Shown: positions 19,407 through 28,647, counted from the first letter of the stretch. The stretch is 64,000 nucleotides of DNA from Caulobacter sp. FWC26 (GCF_002742645.2 NZ_CP033875.1:3822001-3886000), one strand, 5' to 3'. Notes: generated from the sequence alone by a model not told the origin. Numbers and translations: made by a program.

Positions 19407-20498
19407 ATGCTCAAGGGGCGCAAGTATCATCATTTCGCGCGGGCCCGGCGGCCGGTCGCCCGGCGTCGGCACGAGATCCTGGCCTATCCGGACGGCGCGC
19501 AGTTCGTGTTCGACACGGGCAAGGCGATCGAGGTCGAGGGCGGCTATTGCGCCCTGCCCGACGGCGATTTGCTGGACGCCTATTCCAACGCCGTGGTCCG
19601 CGCCGTCGAGCATGTGGGCCCCAGCGTCGTCCGCATCCACCCGATGCTGGAAGACCCCCGGATGCAGGGCGTCGGCTCGGGCTTCGCGATCGCTGAAGGC
19701 GGGCTGATCCTGACCAACAGTCATGTGGTGCAGGGCGCCAACCGCTTCATCGTCATCACCGCCGAGGGCCGCAGCCTGACGGCCCGCTGCGTGGGCGACG
19801 ACCCTGACACGGACCTGGCCCTCATCAAGGTCGACCAGGCCGTCGAGATCCCGGTGGCGCGGCTGGGCGACTCCAAGAAGCTGCGGCGTGGCCAGCTGGT
19901 CATCGCCATCGGCGCGCCGCTGGGCTTCGAAGCCACGGTGACCACCGGCGTCGTCTCGGCCCTTGGCCGGTCCCTGCGCGCCGAGCGTGGCCGGCTGATC
20001 GAAGACCTGATCCAGACCGACGCGGCGCTCAATCCGGGCAACAGCGGCGGGCCGCTGGTCAGCTCGACCGGCGAGGTGGTCGGCATCGCCACGGCGATCA
20101 TCGCCGGCTACCAGGGTCTGTGCTTCGCGGTCGCCGCCAATACGGCCAGGTTCGTGATCGGCGAGCTCCTGGCCCACGGCCATGTGCGGCGCGGCTCGAT
20201 CGGCCTTGTCGCCCAGCAGGCCCCGATCCCGCCGGCGCTTGCGCGGGCGACGGGCGTCCACCAGCCCTACGCAGTCTATGTGGCCCATGTCGACGCCGGC
20301 GGCCCGGCGGCCAAGGCCGGCATCAAGGAAGGCGACCTGCTGGTCGCCGCCGGCGAGATGCTGCTGACCGGCCTCGACGATCTGTTGCGGGCGCTGGACA
20401 ACCACAGCATCGGCAAGCCGACGGTGTTCACCCTGATCCGCCATGGTCGGCTGATGCAGGTGACCGTGACGCCGAGGCTGCGGAAGCCGGGAGCTTAA
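19407..20498 (+). CDS. S1C-family (HtrA/Deg-like) serine protease with PDZ domain
   Basis: 363 residues from ATG 19407; an in-frame TTG at 19383 is the alternative. The trypsin-like domain has the triad His in LTNSHVVQG, Asp in DTDLALIKV and Ser in NPGNSGGPLV. A C-terminal PDZ domain (about 270-360) follows, with AKAGIKEGDLLVAAGE. Unlike DegP/DegQ, no signal peptide or membrane segment is visible; the N-terminus is strongly basic (RKYHHFARARRPVARRR). The protein may therefore be cytoplasmic. The substrate is unknown. Confidence 0.88.
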   Translation: MLKGRKYHHFARARRPVARRRHEILAYPDGAQFVFDTGKAIEVEGGYCALPDGDLLDAYSNAVVRAVEHVGPSVVRIHPMLEDPRMQGVGSGFAIAEGGLILTNSHVVQGANRFIVITAEGRSLTARCVGDDPDTDLALIKVDQAVEIPVARLGDSKKLRRGQLVIAIGAPLGFEATVTTGVVSALGRSLRAERGRLIEDLIQTDAALNPGNSGGPLVSSTGEVVGIATAIIAGYQGLCFAVAANTARFVIGELLAHGHVRRGSIGLVAQQAPIPPALARATGVHQPYAVYVAHVDAGGPAAKAGIKEGDLLVAAGEMLLTGLDDLLRALDNHSIGKPTVFTLIRHGRLMQVTVTPRLRKPGA

Positions 20499-20509
20499 GC
20501 GGCGCACAA

Positions 20510-20632
20510 GATGCTCCCCCGCGTTGCGGGGGAGCTGTCGCGGAGCGACTGAGGGGGCCAATGCGGCACGCATCCAGCTCGCCCCCTCCGGCCCTCTGGG
20601 CCACCTCCCCCGCGTCGCGGGGGAGGATCTTT
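20510..20632. repeat. Intergenic inverted repeat (CTCCCCCGCGTTGCGGGGGAG type)
   Basis: A hairpin CTCCCCCGC/GCGGGGGAG at 20514-20532 is matched by CTCCCCCGCG/CGCGGGGGAG at about 20607-20628, with inner complementary arms (GAGGGGGC and GCCCCCTC). It occupies much of the 298-bp gap between the protease and ileS genes. Confidence 0.75.
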
Positions 20633-20796
20633 GACGCACTGGCCTTGCCGTCCCGCCTCTGCTATCCCCACCCCATGAGTTCCGTTCGGAAGATTTCGCG
20701 AATTATCCGCCCGGCGTGACGCCGCCGGACGATCCTCCAGCGCGCGCCGGGTTCTCCCGCCTTCTTCCGAAATTTCCAGAGCCGGATTTTCATCCC

Positions 20797-23793
20797 ATGG
20801 CCGACGACGCCACGACCGCCCGCGACTATCGCGAAACCGTCTTCCTTCCCGACACCCCGTTCCCGATGCGCGCGGGCCTGCCCAAGAAGGAGCCGGAAAT
20901 CCTGGAGGGCTGGGCCGCCCTCTCCGACAAGGGCCTGTACGGCGCGGTGCGCCAGAAGCGCCAGGCCGCCGGCGCGCCGCTGTTCGTGTTCCACGACGGC
21001 CCGCCCTACGCCAACGGCGCGATCCACATCGGCCACGCGCTGAACAAGATCCTCAAGGACTTCGTGGTCCGCTCGCGCTTCGCGCTGGGCTACGACGTCG
21101 ACTACGTGCCCGGCTGGGACTGCCACGGCCTGCCCATCGAGTGGAAGATCGAAGAGCAGTTCCGCGCCAAGGGCCGCCGCAAGGACGAGGTTCCGGCCGA
21201 GGAGTTCCGCCGCGAGTGCCGCGCCTACGCCGCCGGCTGGATCGAGGCCCAGAAGACCGAGTTCCAGCGCCTGGGCGTGCTGGGCGACTGGTGGAACCGC
21301 TATGCCACCATGGACTTCACCTCGGAAGCCAAGATCGTCGAGGAGTTCCACAAGTTCCTGGCCACCGGCCAGCTCTATCGCGGCTCCAAGCCCGTGATGT
21401 GGAGCCCTGTCGAGCGCACGGCCCTGGCCGACGCCGAGATCGAGTACCACGACCACGTCTCGCCCACGATCTGGGTGAAGTTCCCGGTGTCAGCGGTAGT
21501 TCGCGAAGGCCCTACGTCTAAGGCAGAGCTCCTAGGCGCGTCCGTAGTTATCTGGACGACGACGCCTTGGACCATCCCAGCCAACCGCGCCATCAGCTAC
21601 AACCCGGAAATCGGCTATGGTCTCTACGAGGTTGCAGAAGTTGCCAGTGCAGAGTCCCTCGGATTTGCTCCTTGGGCCGCGCCTGGTGATCGACTGATCT
21701 TGGCTGATAACCTGGCCGAGAGCGTCTTCAAAGCTGCCAACATCGTCCAAGCCAATCGCTTGAAGGCGCTAACGAAAGACGATCTCCATGGCTTGATCGT
21801 TCGGCATCCGCTCCACGAACTCGACGCCGGTTACACGTTCACAGTGCCAATGCTAGCCAGCGATCATGTGACTGATGACGCCGGTACTGGCTTTGTTCAT
21901 ACCGCGCCGGGCCACGGCCAGGATGACTATTCTGTCTGGATGCGCACTGTTCATGGGTTGAACGAGTTGTTCGCTAGCCAATATCCGGCGGCTCAGGTCA
22001 ATGTCGACAAATCTATCCCGGACACCGTGGACCCGGACGGCGCGTATTACGATCACGTGCCGCTGTTCGCGGGCCTCAAGGTCCTCGAGACCGAAGGCAA
22101 GAAGGTCGGCAAGTTCGGGCCCGCCAACGGCGCGGTCATGGAAAAGCTGATCGAGGCCGGCAACCTTCTGGCGCGTGGCCGCGTCGAACACAGCTATCCG
22201 CACAGCTGGCGCTCGAAGGCCCCGGTGATCTTCCGCAACACGCCGCAGTGGTTCATCCGCATGGACCACGCGGTCGACTCGCTGGGCGGCAAGACCCTGC
22301 GCGAGGTGGCCGTTCAGGCCATCGCCGACACCGCCTTCTATCCGGACGGCGGCCGCAACCGCATCGGATCGATGGTCGAGACCCGTCCCGACTGGCTGAT
22401 CAGCCGCCAGCGCAACTGGGGCACGCCGCTGGCGATGTTCGTCGACAAGCACACCGGCCACCCGCTGAACGACCCCGACGTCAACGCCCGCATCCTGGCG
22501 GCCATCCGCGAGGGCGGCGCCGACGCCTGGTTCACCCGTCCCGACAGCGATTTCCTGGGCGCCCACGACCCGGCCCAGTACGAGAAGATCACCGACATCC
22601 TCGATGTCTGGTTCGACTCCGGCTGCACCCACGCCTTCACGATCGAGGGCCGCGAGGACAGCGCCTGGCCGGCCGACCTTTATCTCGAGGGCTCCGACCA
22701 GCACCGCGGCTGGTTCCAGTCGTCCCTGCTGGAGGGCTGCGGCACCCGCGGTCGCGCCCCCTACAAGGCCGTTGTCACCCATGGCTTCACCATGGACGAG
22801 AACGGCGAGAAGATGAGCAAGTCGCGCGGCAACACCGTCGAGCCGCAGACGATCACCAAGGAGTCCGGCGCGGAAATCCTGCGCCTGTGGACGGCCATGG
22901 TCGACTATCAGGAAGACCAGCGCATCGGTAAGACGATCCTGGCCACCACGACCGACGCCTATCGCAAGCTGCGCAACACCATGCGCTACCTGCTGGGGGC
23001 TCTGGCCGGCTTCACCGAGGACGAGCGGGTCACCGACTACGACCAGTTCCCGCCGCTGGAGAAGTACATCCTGCACCGCCTTTGGGAGCTGGATGGCCAG
23101 GTGCGCGAGGCCTATGAGCGCTACGCCTTCTCGGATGTCATCCGTCCGCTGATCGAATTCTGCCAGGGCGACCTGTCGGCCCTGTTCTTCGACGTGCGCC
23201 GCGACAGCCTCTATTGCGACCGTCCCGACGCCCTGAAGCGCCGGGCCTATCGCACGGTGCTGGACTATGTGTTCGACCGCCTGACCATCTGGCTGGCCCC
23301 GCTGGCCAGCTTCACGATGGAAGAGGCCTGGACCACCCGCTTCCCCGAGGCGGGCCCGGTGGCCTATCGCGTCATCCCGGACACCCCGGCCGCCTGGCGC
23401 AACGACGCCGAGGCCGCCCGCTGGGCCAAGGTCGAGAAGGTCACCAGCGTCGTGACCGGCGCCCTGGAAGTCGAACGCCGCGAAAAGCGCATCGGCTCGG
23501 CGCTGGAGGCCGCGCCGGTGGTGCATGTCGCCGACGAAGACCTGCTGGCCGCCTTCGAGGGCCTGGACCCCGCCGAGGTGTTCCGCACCAGCGCCGCGAC
23601 CCTGGTCGCAGGCGACGCCGGCGCCTTCCGCGCCGACGACGTCAAGGGCGTGTCGGTCGATCCCAACAAGGCCGAGGGCCAGAAGTGCGCCCGTTCGTGG
23701 CGCATCCTGCCGGAAGTCGGAACCGATCCGCGCTATCCGGAGCTTAGCCTTCGCGACGCCGACGCCGTGGCCTACTGGGACGCGGGACGCTAA
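20797..23793 (+). CDS. ileS: Isoleucyl-tRNA synthetase
   Basis: It charges tRNA-Ile and edits Val-tRNA-Ile. The 998-residue class I synthetase has the HIGH motif in YANGAIHIGHALNKILKDF and KMSKS in GEKMSKSRGN. The CP1 editing domain has WTTTPWTIPANRAIS and the Asp-containing GTGFVHTAPGHGQDDY, and a C-terminal tRNA-binding region follows. ATG 20797 (MADDATTARDYRET) is chosen over the extension to 20716. Between about 21487 and 22025 (residues ~231-408, the editing domain) base composition falls to about 52-57% G+C, with codons such as TTG, GTA, GCT and TCT that are rare on either side. This points to a recombined segment. The reading frame is intact. Confidence 0.96.
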   Translation: MADDATTARDYRETVFLPDTPFPMRAGLPKKEPEILEGWAALSDKGLYGAVRQKRQAAGAPLFVFHDGPPYANGAIHIGHALNKILKDFVVRSRFALGYDVDYVPGWDCHGLPIEWKIEEQFRAKGRRKDEVPAEEFRRECRAYAAGWIEAQKTEFQRLGVLGDWWNRYATMDFTSEAKIVEEFHKFLATGQLYRGSKPVMWSPVERTALADAEIEYHDHVSPTIWVKFPVSAVVREGPTSKAELLGASVVIWTTTPWTIPANRAISYNPEIGYGLYEVAEVASAESLGFAPWAAPGDRLILADNLAESVFKAANIVQANRLKALTKDDLHGLIVRHPLHELDAGYTFTVPMLASDHVTDDAGTGFVHTAPGHGQDDYSVWMRTVHGLNELFASQYPAAQVNVDKSIPDTVDPDGAYYDHVPLFAGLKVLETEGKKVGKFGPANGAVMEKLIEAGNLLARGRVEHSYPHSWRSKAPVIFRNTPQWFIRMDHAVDSLGGKTLREVAVQAIADTAFYPDGGRNRIGSMVETRPDWLISRQRNWGTPLAMFVDKHTGHPLNDPDVNARILAAIREGGADAWFTRPDSDFLGAHDPAQYEKITDILDVWFDSGCTHAFTIEGREDSAWPADLYLEGSDQHRGWFQSSLLEGCGTRGRAPYKAVVTHGFTMDENGEKMSKSRGNTVEPQTITKESGAEILRLWTAMVDYQEDQRIGKTILATTTDAYRKLRNTMRYLLGALAGFTEDERVTDYDQFPPLEKYILHRLWELDGQVREAYERYAFSDVIRPLIEFCQGDLSALFFDVRRDSLYCDRPDALKRRAYRTVLDYVFDRLTIWLAPLASFTMEEAWTTRFPEAGPVAYRVIPDTPAAWRNDAEAARWAKVEKVTSVVTGALEVERREKRIGSALEAAPVVHVADEDLLAAFEGLDPAEVFRTSAATLVAGDAGAFRADDVKGVSVDPNKAEGQKCARSWRILPEVGTDPRYPELSLRDADAVAYWDAGR

Positions 23794-23794
23794 A

Positions 23795-23912
23795 TCTCCC
23801 TCTCCCATGGGGAGAGGGTTAGGGGTGAGGGGGTAAGCCGTCAGCCGGCGTAACCCCTCACCTCCCGCTGCTGACGCAGCGGGTCCCTCCTCTCCCTCTG
23901 GGAGAGGATTTC
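23795..23912. repeat. Intergenic inverted repeat (CTCCCTCTCCC...GGGAGAGGA)
   Basis: Complementary arms are TCTCCCATGGGGAGAGGG with TAGGGGTGAGGGG on the left, and CCCCTCACC with CTCTCCCTCTGGGAGAGG on the right. An inner hairpin CCCGCTGCTGACGCAGCGGG interrupts the right side. It separates ileS from lspA. Confidence 0.75.
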
Positions 23913-23931
23913 GAACAGGGGATGACCGCCT

Positions 23932-24429
23932 TTGACCATCACCCGCCAAGGCTGGATCGCCTACGCCGTCGCCGCCGCCACGGTGGTGCTGGACCAGATT
24001 TCCAAGCTCTGGATCCTGGGCCTTCTGGGCCGTGAGCAAGGCGCCAGCCTGCCGCTGCTGGGGCCGCTGCACCTGACCATGGTGCATAACTACGGCATGA
24101 GCTTTGGCCTGCTGCGCAACAGCGAGTGGGGCCGCTGGCTGCTGATCGGCTTCTCGGTGGTGGTGGTGATCGGCCTGGCCCTCTGGATCCGCAAGGCGAT
24201 CAGGCCGCTGCCGGCGCTGGGCGTGGGCATGATCATCGGCGGCGCCATCGGCAACAACCTGATCGACCGGGTGCTGTACGGCTATGTCGTCGACTTCATC
24301 GACGTCTCGCGGCTGCACTTTCCCTGGGTGTTCAACGTCGCCGACTCGGGCATCTCGGTGGGCGTGGCCCTGCTGCTGCTCGACAGCTTCCTGTCCGAAG
24401 AGAAGAAACTCTCTCACCAGACCGAGTAG
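23932..24429 (+). CDS. lspA: Lipoprotein signal peptidase (signal peptidase II)
   Basis: This inner-membrane aspartyl protease cleaves the signal peptide of prolipoproteins. It is 165 residues with four membrane segments. The two catalytic Asp regions are GNNLIDRVLYGYVVDFID and FNVADSGISVGVALLLLDS, and the family motif DQISKLW is near the N-terminus. The start is TTG 23932, preceded by AGGGGATGA. A lipoprotein gene follows about 110 bp downstream. ileS-lspA order is widely conserved. Confidence 0.95.
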   Translation: MTITRQGWIAYAVAAATVVLDQISKLWILGLLGREQGASLPLLGPLHLTMVHNYGMSFGLLRNSEWGRWLLIGFSVVVVIGLALWIRKAIRPLPALGVGMIIGGAIGNNLIDRVLYGYVVDFIDVSRLHFPWVFNVADSGISVGVALLLLDSFLSEEKKLSHQTE

Positions 24430-24540
24430 TTTCGGCCGAATGACGCCGCAATCGCATGGGACATTGGCGCCCGCGCGATGATGTCGTATCGAGAGCGTCC
24501 GAATTTTGGGCCGGGGGTCGGCCTGCTGGAGCGTGGTTAG

Positions 24541-25110
24541 ATGAATTTCAATCGGGTCGCGACCGTGAGCGCCCTGACCGCCGTGGCCGCCATCGGCCTG
24601 GCGGGCTGCCAATCGACCCAGAAGGCTCTGGGCATGAGCAAGGTGGTTCCCGACGAGTTCCGCGTGGTCTCCAAGGCCCCGCTGGCGGTGCCGCCCGACT
24701 ACGCGCTGCGTCCGCCGGCGCCCGGCGAGCCGCGCCCGCAGGAACTGCAGCCTGAAAGCGCCGCCCGCGCCGCCCTGCTCGGCCAGAACGCCGCCGCCGG
24801 CCGCTCGGAAGGCGAGCGCCTGTTGGTCGCCCGCGCCGGCAGCGACAAGGCCGACCCGCTGATCCGCTTCGTCGTCGACGATGAGAACGGCGATCTGGCC
24901 CACAAGGACGAGAGCTTCGCCAGCAAGGTGATGTTCTGGAAGAAGGGTCAGGCCAAGACCAACGTCGCCACCGCCGCCGAAGCCGGCGGCAACGCGCCGC
25001 TGGAAGTCGACGCCGCCGCCGAGGAAGCGCGCCTCAAGAAGCTCGTGGGCACGGGCGGCGTGGTCATCAGCCGCGAGAAGAAGACCGGCATCAAGCTGCC
25101 GGGCCTGTAA
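24541..25110 (+). CDS. DUF3035 family lipoprotein
   Basis: 189 residues with a lipoprotein signal: hydrophobic residues 8-20, then LAGC with the lipidated Cys at about residue 23. The following domain (VVPDEFRVVSKAPLAVPPDYALRPP) is the conserved core of DUF3035, found after lspA in many alphaproteobacteria. The rest is Ala/Glu-rich and probably disordered, ending VGTGGVVISREKKTGIKLPGL. The function is unknown. As a lipoprotein it would be a client of the LspA encoded just upstream. A terminator follows. Confidence 0.88.
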   Translation: MNFNRVATVSALTAVAAIGLAGCQSTQKALGMSKVVPDEFRVVSKAPLAVPPDYALRPPAPGEPRPQELQPESAARAALLGQNAAAGRSEGERLLVARAGSDKADPLIRFVVDDENGDLAHKDESFASKVMFWKKGQAKTNVATAAEAGGNAPLEVDAAAEEARLKKLVGTGGVVISREKKTGIKLPGL

Positions 25111-25136
25111 GGCTTAAGTCTTCGCCGAGATACAGA

Positions 25137-25169
25137 ACGGCCCGGAACCTCGCGGTTCCGGGCCGTTTT
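25137..25169 (+). terminator. Rho-independent terminator after the DUF3035 lipoprotein gene
   Basis: ACGGCCCGGAACC and GGTTCCGGGCCGT form a 13-bp perfect stem with a four-base loop (TCGC), followed by TTTTC. It may also serve serA on the other strand. Confidence 0.9.
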
Positions 25170-25191
25170 CGTTGGTGCGACCGCGCTATGG

Positions 25192-26772
25192 TTAGAACGT
25201 CAGAGCGCGGGCTTCCTTCACGTGCGGGAGCGCCTGGATCTTGGCCAGCAGGCCCGCGTCCGGCGCCTGGTCGATCCCGACGAGAGCGATGGCGTCCTCG
25301 TCGGCGGCCACGCGGCCCAGGTTGAAGGTGGCGATGTTGACGCCCGCTTCGCCCAGCATCATGCCCAGCGCGCCGATGAAGCCCGGCTTGTCCAGGTTGT
25401 TGACGTACAGCATGGCCGGCGAGAAGGCCGCGTCCAGCTCCATGCCCTTGACCTCGACGATGCGCGGCGCGCCGGCGATCACCGTGCCGGCGAAGGCGCG
25501 CTTACCCTTCTCGGTGGTGATGGTCACGCGCATCAGGCTGTCATAGGTGGGGCTGACTTCCTGGCGGCTCTCCGAGACGGTGATGCCGCGCTCCTTGGCG
25601 ATGGCCGGGGCCGAAACCATGTTGATCTCGGCCAGCATCGGCTTCAGCACGCCGGCCAGGGCGGCCGAGGTCATCGGCTTGACGTTGAGGTTCGACACCT
25701 CGCCCTCATAGGCAATGTCGATGGCCTTGACGCCGAAGTCGACCATCTGGCCGGCAAAGGCGCCGATCTTCTCGGCCAGGGCCACGAACGGCTTCAGCTT
25801 GGGGGCTTCCTCGGCCGTGATCGAGGGGCTGTTCAGAGCGTTGGTGACCGCGCCGGTCAGCAGATAGTCCGAAACCTGTTCGGCGACCTGCAGGGCGACG
25901 TTCTCCTGAGCTTCATTGGTGCTGGCGCCCAGGTGCGGGGTGGCCACGACCTTGTCCGAACCGAACAGCGGGTTTTCCTTGGCCGGCTCGACGGTGAACA
26001 CGTCGAAGGCCGCACCGGCGACGTGGCCGTCGTCCAGCAGCTGACGCAGGGCCGCCTCGTCGACCAGGCCGCCACGGGCGCAGTTGACGATCATCACGCC
26101 CTTCTTGGTCTTGGCCAGGTTCTCGGCCGACAGGATATTGCGGGTCTTGTCGGTCAGCGGGGTGTGCAGGGTGATGACATCGGCGCGGGCCAGCAGGTCT
26201 TCCAGCTCGACCTTCTCGACGCCCATCTCGACGGCGCGTTCGGGCGAGAGGAAGGGGTCGTAGGCCACGACCTTCATCTTCAGGCCCAGCGCCCGGTCGG
26301 CGACGATGCCGCCGATGTTGCCGGCGCCGATCAGGCCCAGGGTCTTGGCGTAGAGCTCCACGCCCATGAAGCGGTTCTTCTCCCACTTGCCGGCTTGGGT
26401 CGAGGCGTCGGCGGCGGGGATCTGGCGGGCCAGGGCGAACATCATGGCGATGGCGTGCTCGGCCGTGGTGATCGAGTTGCCGAAGGGCGTGTTCATCACC
26501 ACGATGCCCTTGGCCGTGGCGGCCGGGATGTCGACATTGTCGACGCCGATGCCGGCGCGGGCGATGACGCGCAGCTTGTGGGCGGCGGCGATCACGTCCT
26601 TGTCGAGCTTGGCGCCCGAGCGGATGGCGATGCCGTCATAGTCGCCGATCACGGCGATCAGCTCGTCCTTGGACAGGCCGGTCTTGATATCGAAGTCGAG
26701 GCCGCGGTTCTTGAAGATCTCGACGGCGGCGGGGCTGAGCTTGTCGGCGATGAGGACGCGGGGAGCGGTCAT
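25192..26772 (-). CDS. serA: D-3-phosphoglycerate dehydrogenase
   Basis: First step of serine synthesis: 3-phosphoglycerate to 3-phosphohydroxypyruvate with NAD. It is a long (526-residue) type. The N-terminal substrate/NAD domains contain the nucleotide motif LGLIGAGNIGGIVADRALG, the catalytic Arg in NCARGGLVDEAAL, and the His region in PHLGASTNEAQENVA. An intervening regulatory domain is followed by a C-terminal ACT domain (about 450-526, FIGALGMMLGEAGVNIATFNL). ATG at 26772 (MTAPRVLIADKL) is used, because the extension upstream runs into a repeat. It lies downstream of serC on the same strand. Confidence 0.96.
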   Translation of the reverse strand: MTAPRVLIADKLSPAAVEIFKNRGLDFDIKTGLSKDELIAVIGDYDGIAIRSGAKLDKDVIAAAHKLRVIARAGIGVDNVDIPAATAKGIVVMNTPFGNSITTAEHAIAMMFALARQIPAADASTQAGKWEKNRFMGVELYAKTLGLIGAGNIGGIVADRALGLKMKVVAYDPFLSPERAVEMGVEKVELEDLLARADVITLHTPLTDKTRNILSAENLAKTKKGVMIVNCARGGLVDEAALRQLLDDGHVAGAAFDVFTVEPAKENPLFGSDKVVATPHLGASTNEAQENVALQVAEQVSDYLLTGAVTNALNSPSITAEEAPKLKPFVALAEKIGAFAGQMVDFGVKAIDIAYEGEVSNLNVKPMTSAALAGVLKPMLAEINMVSAPAIAKERGITVSESRQEVSPTYDSLMRVTITTEKGKRAFAGTVIAGAPRIVEVKGMELDAAFSPAMLYVNNLDKPGFIGALGMMLGEAGVNIATFNLGRVAADEDAIALVGIDQAPDAGLLAKIQALPHVKEARALTF

Positions 26773-26785
26773 GGTTCTGTACCTT

Positions 26786-26892
26786 GCTCCCCTCCCCCTT
26801 GCGGGGAGGGGCTGTGGGGGTGGGGGTGCGAGCACTGAGGCGGCGGGGGTCACCCCCACCCCTGCCCCTCCCCGCAAGGGGGAGGGTGGCTC
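26786..26892. repeat. Intergenic inverted repeat (CCCCTCCCCCTTGCGGGGAGG type)
   Basis: The left arm CTCCCCCTTGCGGGGAG with GTGGGGGTGGGGGTG is mirrored on the right by CACCCCCACCCCTGCCCCTC and CCCGCAAGGGGGAGG. It sits between serC and serA and could affect readthrough or stability of the serCA transcript. Confidence 0.75.
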
Positions 26893-26904
26893 GGAGCATG
26901 GAAT

Positions 26905-28080
26905 TTAAGCAGCGGCCAGTTCGGCGCAGACGGTGGCGAAGGCCCAGTCGAGCCAGGGCGTCAGGGCCTCAAGGTCCGAAGCTTCGACCGTGGCGCCGCA
27001 CCAGATGCGCAGGCCGGCCGGGGCGTCGCGATAGCCGCCGATGTCGAGGGCCGCGCCCTCCTTCTCGAGCAGGCTGGCCAGCTTCTTGGCGAAGTCGGCC
27101 TGGGCGTCTTCCGGCAGGGCGCAGATCTTGGGATCCACGACCTTCAGGCACACCGAGGTGTTCGAGCGAATTTCCGGCGTCGCCGCGAGGAAATCGACCC
27201 ACGGGGTCTTGGCCACCCAGTCGGCCAGCACCTTCAGGTTCTGGTCGGCGCGGGCCTGCATGGCCTGCAGACCGCCGATGGACGAGGCCCATTTCAGGGC
27301 GTCCAACGCGTCTTCCACGCACAGCATCGAGGGCGTGTTGATCGTCGCGCCTTCGAAGATGTCGGCGGCGATCTTCCCGTTCTTGGTCATGCGGAACAGC
27401 TTCGGCATCGGCCAGGCGGGGGTGTAGCTTTCCAGGCGGGCCACGGCGCGCGGCGACAGGATCAGGATCCCGTGCGCGCCCTCGCCGCCCAGCGCCTTCT
27501 GCCAGGAGAAGGTCACGACATCGAGCTTGGCCCAGTCCAGGTCCTGGGCGAAGGCCGCAGAGGTGGCGTCGCAGATGGTGATGCCTTCACGGTCGGCCGA
27601 GATGAAGTCGGCGTTCGGGACGCGCACGCCCGAGGTCGTGCCGTTCCAGGTGAAGACGAGGTCCTTGGCCGGATCGACCTTGGAGGTGTCGGGCAGCTGG
27701 CCGTACGGGGCGCTCAGCACCTCGACGTCGGGCAGCTTCAGTTGCTTGGTGACGTCCGTGACCCAGTCCTTGCCGAAGGACTCGAAGGCCAGCAGTTGCA
27801 CGGGGCGCGCGCCCAGCATCGACCACATCGCCATTTCGACGGCGCCGGTGTCCGAGCCGGCGACGATGCCGATCAGGAAGTCGGCCGGGACTTCCAGCAC
27901 TTCGCGCGTCTGGTCGATGGCGGCCTTCAGGCGCGCCTTGCCCAGCTTCGAGCGGTGCGAACGACCCAAGACGGCGTTTCTGAGATTTTCGGGGGTCCAG
28001 CCAGGGCGCTTGGCGCAGGGGCCGGAAGAGAACTCGGGGCGAGCCGGGCGGATCGCCGGCTTGGCGAGGGTCGTGGTCAT
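26905..28080 (-). CDS. serC: Phosphoserine aminotransferase
   Basis: PLP enzyme for the second step of serine synthesis (3-phosphohydroxypyruvate to phosphoserine). The 391-residue protein is the alphaproteobacterial/methanosarcinal type, beginning after a short leader with [15 protein letters not shown]. The PLP lysine is in [28 protein letters not shown] and [16 protein letters not shown] contribute to the cofactor and substrate sites. ATG 28080 follows a GGGAG ribosome binding site that is part of a leader hairpin. It is the first gene of the serC-serA pair. Confidence 0.95.
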   Translation of the reverse strand: MTTTLAKPAIRPARPEFSSGPCAKRPGWTPENLRNAVLGRSHRSKLGKARLKAAIDQTREVLEVPADFLIGIVAGSDTGAVEMAMWSMLGARPVQLLAFESFGKDWVTDVTKQLKLPDVEVLSAPYGQLPDTSKVDPAKDLVFTWNGTTSGVRVPNADFISADREGITICDATSAAFAQDLDWAKLDVVTFSWQKALGGEGAHGILILSPRAVARLESYTPAWPMPKLFRMTKNGKIAADIFEGATINTPSMLCVEDALDALKWASSIGGLQAMQARADQNLKVLADWVAKTPWVDFLAATPEIRSNTSVCLKVVDPKICALPEDAQADFAKKLASLLEKEGAALDIGGYRDAPAGLRIWCGATVEASDLEALTPWLDWAFATVCAELAAA

Positions 28081-28084
28081 AGCG

Positions 28085-28130
28085 ATGTCTCCCATCCTTA
28101 CAGATGGACTGCGCCCCGTTGGGAGGGCGT
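28085..28130 (-). ncRNA. serC leader (serC RNA motif-like) upstream of serC
   Basis: Two stem-loops precede serC when read on the minus strand. The first is CGCCC/GGGGCG (complement of 28112-28129). The second is CCATC-TGTAA-GGATGG (complement of 28092-28107), whose 3' arm runs into the GGGAG ribosome binding site. This is the architecture of the alphaproteobacterial serC motif described upstream of serC operons. The ligand or mechanism is not established. Confidence 0.6.
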
Positions 28131-28215
28131 GGCCCGCCGGCGAGAAACCGCGTCTGGAGCCGAATTGCAAGGAGAGATTTGTCGCGGCCTGCGGATTTAT
28201 CCCGGCGCGAGGAAA

Positions 28216-28644
28216 TTATTTTGCGGCGCGCTGCGCACGCCAAGCCAGCACGACGCCGAACAGCAGGCTGGCCACGACCCCGAAACTGACGAGGTTGTTC
28301 ACCAGGATATACAGGTTGTCATAGCGCCTGGAGGCCACGAGATAATAGGCGTGGAGACTGAACTGCACGCCCTGCAGCAACAGCGCCACGCCCAGCCAGC
28401 GGCGGACATAGCGCATGGCCAGCAGCAGCAGGCCCAAGGCAAGAACACCGTCCAGCGCCAAGTAGACGCCTCGCGCCAGTTCTCCGTCTTGGACAAGGCT
28501 GGCCAGCACAAACGCGGCGAAAACCGCCAGCGTCAAGGCCGCACCGCCCCGCTCGGCCTGTCCGCCCCACCGCCACGCGCCAAAGCACGCAACCGCGAGA
28601 AGCAGCCAATCGACTAGAACCAGCAGTTGCAGGACAGCAAACAT
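28216..28644 (-). CDS. Small four-TM membrane protein, unknown function
   Basis: 142 residues, almost entirely hydrophobic, with four or five predicted membrane helices (for example VLQLLVLVDWLLLAVACFGAW and LVSFGVVASLLFGVVLAW) separated by short basic loops, ending RAQRAAK. I recognise no family. The ATG at 28642-28644 lies only three bases after a 12-bp perfect hairpin that contains the only likely ribosome binding sequence, so translation may be structure-controlled. Confidence 0.72.
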   Translation of the reverse strand: MFAVLQLLVLVDWLLLAVACFGAWRWGGQAERGGAALTLAVFAAFVLASLVQDGELARGVYLALDGVLALGLLLLAMRYVRRWLGVALLLQGVQFSLHAYYLVASRRYDNLYILVNNLVSFGVVASLLFGVVLAWRAQRAAK

Positions 28645-28647
28645 GAT

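Noticed and set aside
21853..24903. A 1016-codon open frame on the minus strand opposite ileS and lspA
   Set aside because: It is a shadow of the plus-strand genes caused by high G+C third positions; the translation is His/Gln/Arg-rich with no recognisable domain.
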